DNA of 6,140 bases from Bacillota bacterium (GTDB lineage Bacteria > Bacillota > Clostridia > Acetivibrionales > DSM-1351). The position numbers and the translations under genes were made by a program. Shown one piece after another: positions 5,054-6,140 of this stretch. Below the pieces are notes generated by a model. It was not told the DNA's origin and made no database searches. It was given only the letters and a program-made list of their open reading frames with translations. The DNA lies in the NCBI GenBank assembly GCA_023436515.1, contig JAEZIV010000233.1, forward strand, positions 1 to 6,140. Reading direction: 5' to 3'. Numbering within the stretch: the first letter of the stretch is position 1; each line of letters opens with the position of its first letter.

Positions 5054-5560
5054 ATGAGTGAGGTAAGACAGATACTGGAATATGCTATGAGAATGGAGAA
5101 TGATGCTCAGGAATTTTACAGCTATAACTTGGATAGGGTTAAGTCCGAAGAGCACAGAAAGCTTTTTGAGGAATTGGTTGAAATGGAGAAAAATCATTAT
5201 GCAGTGCTAAGCACGATACATGATCTATTTAAGGTTACTCCACCGCCTATAGATATGGCCTGGGTTGTTGACGACACCTCCAGGGAAAAGAATATTTCAA
5301 TTATTCCTGATAATTCTGATATCATTGCAGATTCTGATGCTATATCCGATTTATCCATCATACGACTTGCATATCTTATGGAAAGCGATTTTGCCTTATT
5401 TTACTTTAATGCCGCCAATCAGGTGGAAAACGAGGAAGCAAAAAAGTTTTTGCTGGAGTTGGCTGACTGGGAGAAAAAGCATGAGATTATGTTCAAGGTA
5501 AGATATGAAAAGCTTTTGAAGGAAAGCTGGGCTGATGTGGCAGGCATTATTTTTAAGTAG
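5054..5560 (+). CDS. Ferritin-like / rubrerythrin-type diiron protein without rubredoxin domain
   Basis: The 168-residue soluble protein looks like a four-helix bundle. Candidate iron ligands, by pattern, are E15 or E20 in helix 1 (ENDAQEFY) and E45 with H48 in helix 2 (EMEKNHY). Helix 3 offers E110 (YLMESDF), and helix 4 offers E140 with H143 (WEKKHEIM). The paired E-x-x-H motifs are typical of rubrerythrin-like proteins. Helices 2 and 3 are joined by a long acidic, proline-containing link (about 62-98). There is no C-terminal C-x-x-C rubredoxin module and no cysteine at all, so any electron donor must be a separate protein. Such proteins in anaerobes usually deal with peroxide, oxygen or iron, but the substrate here is unknown. 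It stands alone between two terminators and has no obvious link to the wall and sporulation genes around it. Confidence 0.8.
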   Translation: MSEVRQILEYAMRMENDAQEFYSYNLDRVKSEEHRKLFEELVEMEKNHYAVLSTIHDLFKVTPPPIDMAWVVDDTSREKNISIIPDNSDIIADSDAISDLSIIRLAYLMESDFALFYFNAANQVENEEAKKFLLELADWEKKHEIMFKVRYEKLLKESWADVAGIIFK

Positions 5561-5688
5561 AAGATCAGTCTTCTTCACCCTGCTTGAGCCTCATAGGGTT
5601 TGCCTTGGTAAAGGGCTACAAGTATTTAAAAGGTAATTTAATTAAGTGTTCTTCATATATAGATAGATAATAATATAGGGATTTGTCT

Positions 5689-5732
5689 AAGGGGCAGCAA
5701 ATTAATCATAATGGTTTGATTTGCTGCTCTTT
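5689..5732 (+). terminator. Long hairpin terminator after the ferritin-like gene
   Basis: GCAGCAAAT (5694-5702) pairs with ATTTGCTGC (5719-5727). The stem extends outward through AAGGG against TCTTT (with G-T pairs) to 5689/5732, and inward by three more pairs. The T-tract is short and interrupted. It lies about 130 bases after the stop codon. The stretch before it (5561-5688) holds only a 6 bp hairpin at the stop codon (5559-5574), with nothing else I recognise. Confidence 0.65.
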
Positions 5733-5754
5733 GTTGTGCAGGGTGAGCTATTTC

Positions 5755-5783
5755 TTGTAATTCAGGTACTTAAATAGTAAAAT
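5755..5783 (+). promoter_or_regulatory. Candidate sigma-A promoter of ddl
   Basis: TTGTAA (5755-5760) and TAAAAT (5778-5783) are exactly 17 bases apart, four and five of six to consensus. The position between the terminator and the ddl start fits. The leader would be about 95 bases and contains a 9 bp direct repeat. Confidence 0.5.
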
Positions 5784-5850
5784 GTTAAATATATTAGTAT
5801 GGCATGTGTAATGCAACAAATATGTGATATCGAGTTTAACTCCTTAAATA

Positions 5851-5868
5851 TGCACATCATGCACATCA
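5851..5868 (+). repeat. Perfect 9 bp tandem repeat TGCACATCA x2 before ddl
   Basis: TGCACATCA occurs at 5851-5859 and again at 5860-5868, seven bases before the ddl SD GGAGGA (5875-5880). The placement in the leader would suit an RNA- or DNA-binding site, but no known operator is recognised. Confidence 0.5.
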
Positions 5869-5885
5869 AAGTGTGGAGGATAATT

Positions 5886-6140
5886 ATGTCAAAAAAAAGA
5901 GTAGCTTTTATATTTGGCGGTCAATCATCAGAACATGAGGTGTCCAGAGTTTCGGCGCAATCGGTTATAGAGAATATTGATAAGGCAAAATATGATGTTG
6001 TTATGATTGGAATAACAAAAGGAGGGCAATGGCTTCCATTTGAAGGTCCCACCAATAAAATAGGGAGTGGGGAATGGGAGCAGCTGGCTCTTGCGGCAGA
6101 ACAGAAAAAAAGGGAGAGTATCCTTCTTAAAGCTCAGGAC
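5886..6140 (+). CDS. ddl: D-alanine-D-alanine ligase, N-terminal part (runs off the window)
   Basis: Ddl joins two D-alanines using ATP in the cytoplasm, supplying the dipeptide that ends the peptidoglycan stem. Only the first 85 codons are present with no stop, so the gene continues past 6140. A full Ddl has roughly 300-370 residues. The N-terminal motif FGGQSSEHEVSRVSAQSV (10-27) with E16, H17, E18 and S20 is the Ddl signature, and VVMIGITKGGQWL (39-51) fits the next strand and turn. The start has GGAGGA (5875-5880) five bases upstream. The ATP-grasp core and the residue that separates D-Ala from D-Lac or D-Ser ligases lie outside the window, so vancomycin-related specificity cannot be judged. 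A terminator and a candidate promoter upstream suggest separate expression from the ferritin-like gene. Confidence 0.93.
   Translation, partial: MSKKRVAFIFGGQSSEHEVSRVSAQSVIENIDKAKYDVVMIGITKGGQWLPFEGPTNKIGSGEWEQLALAAEQKKRESILLKAQD

Noticed and set aside
5265..5501. A second plus-strand frame inside the ferritin-like gene
   Set aside because: It has no SD and no recognisable motif, and the other frame carries all the iron-ligand motifs.
5559..5574. 6 bp hairpin at the ferritin-like stop codon as a terminator
   Set aside because: No T-tract follows and the stem is short. The stronger hairpin is at 5689-5732.

Overview
The window looks like part of a chromosome from a low-GC, endospore-forming Clostridia member. 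The codon use, the SpoIID and SpoIIQ-like proteins and the gene order (ywmB, murA, spoIID, spoIIQ-like M23) support this. The same order, more loosely spaced, follows the ATP synthase operon in Bacillus subtilis. A Ruminiclostridium-like host is my guess from the general look of the proteins. Nothing in the window proves the genus.

Layout: 1-274 is a tandem array of a ~109 bp unit (two full copies and one partial copy) whose last copy supplies the ribosome binding site of ywmB. ywmB (279-1031) and murA (1071-2333, TTG start) are close together and probably co-transcribed, ending at a strong terminator (2358-2404). spoIID follows with its own candidate sigma-E promoter. A cluster of GGACATGTCC palindromes sits in its leader, and its best start is at 2547 rather than at the upstream ATG at 2472. 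Between spoIID and the M23 gene lie four tandem 76 bp units joined by 16 bp palindromes (3612-3921). A candidate sigma-F promoter begins exactly where that array stops. The M23/SpoIIQ-like gene (3974-4798) ends before a clean terminator (4854-4878). A stand-alone ferritin-like/rubrerythrin-type gene (5054-5560) comes next, then a long hairpin terminator. The start of a D-alanine-D-alanine ligase gene (5886 on) runs off the window.

Functionally most of the window serves the cell wall and sporulation. MurA makes the first committed peptidoglycan precursor and Ddl makes the D-Ala-D-Ala end of the stem peptide. SpoIID cuts septal glycan during engulfment in the mother cell. The SpoIIQ-like protein is made in the forespore and would form its half of the SpoIIQ-SpoIIIAH channel or zipper. 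The ferritin-like gene is an unrelated, probably oxidative-stress, passenger.

The genes are ordinary for the group. The unusual part is between them. Three unrelated hairpin-forming repeat families occupy three of the gaps, and each one stops at the expression signal of the next gene: the SD of ywmB, the SD of spoIID, and the -35 of spoIIQ. In the first family every full copy also carries its own SD plus GTG start and a six-codon open frame.
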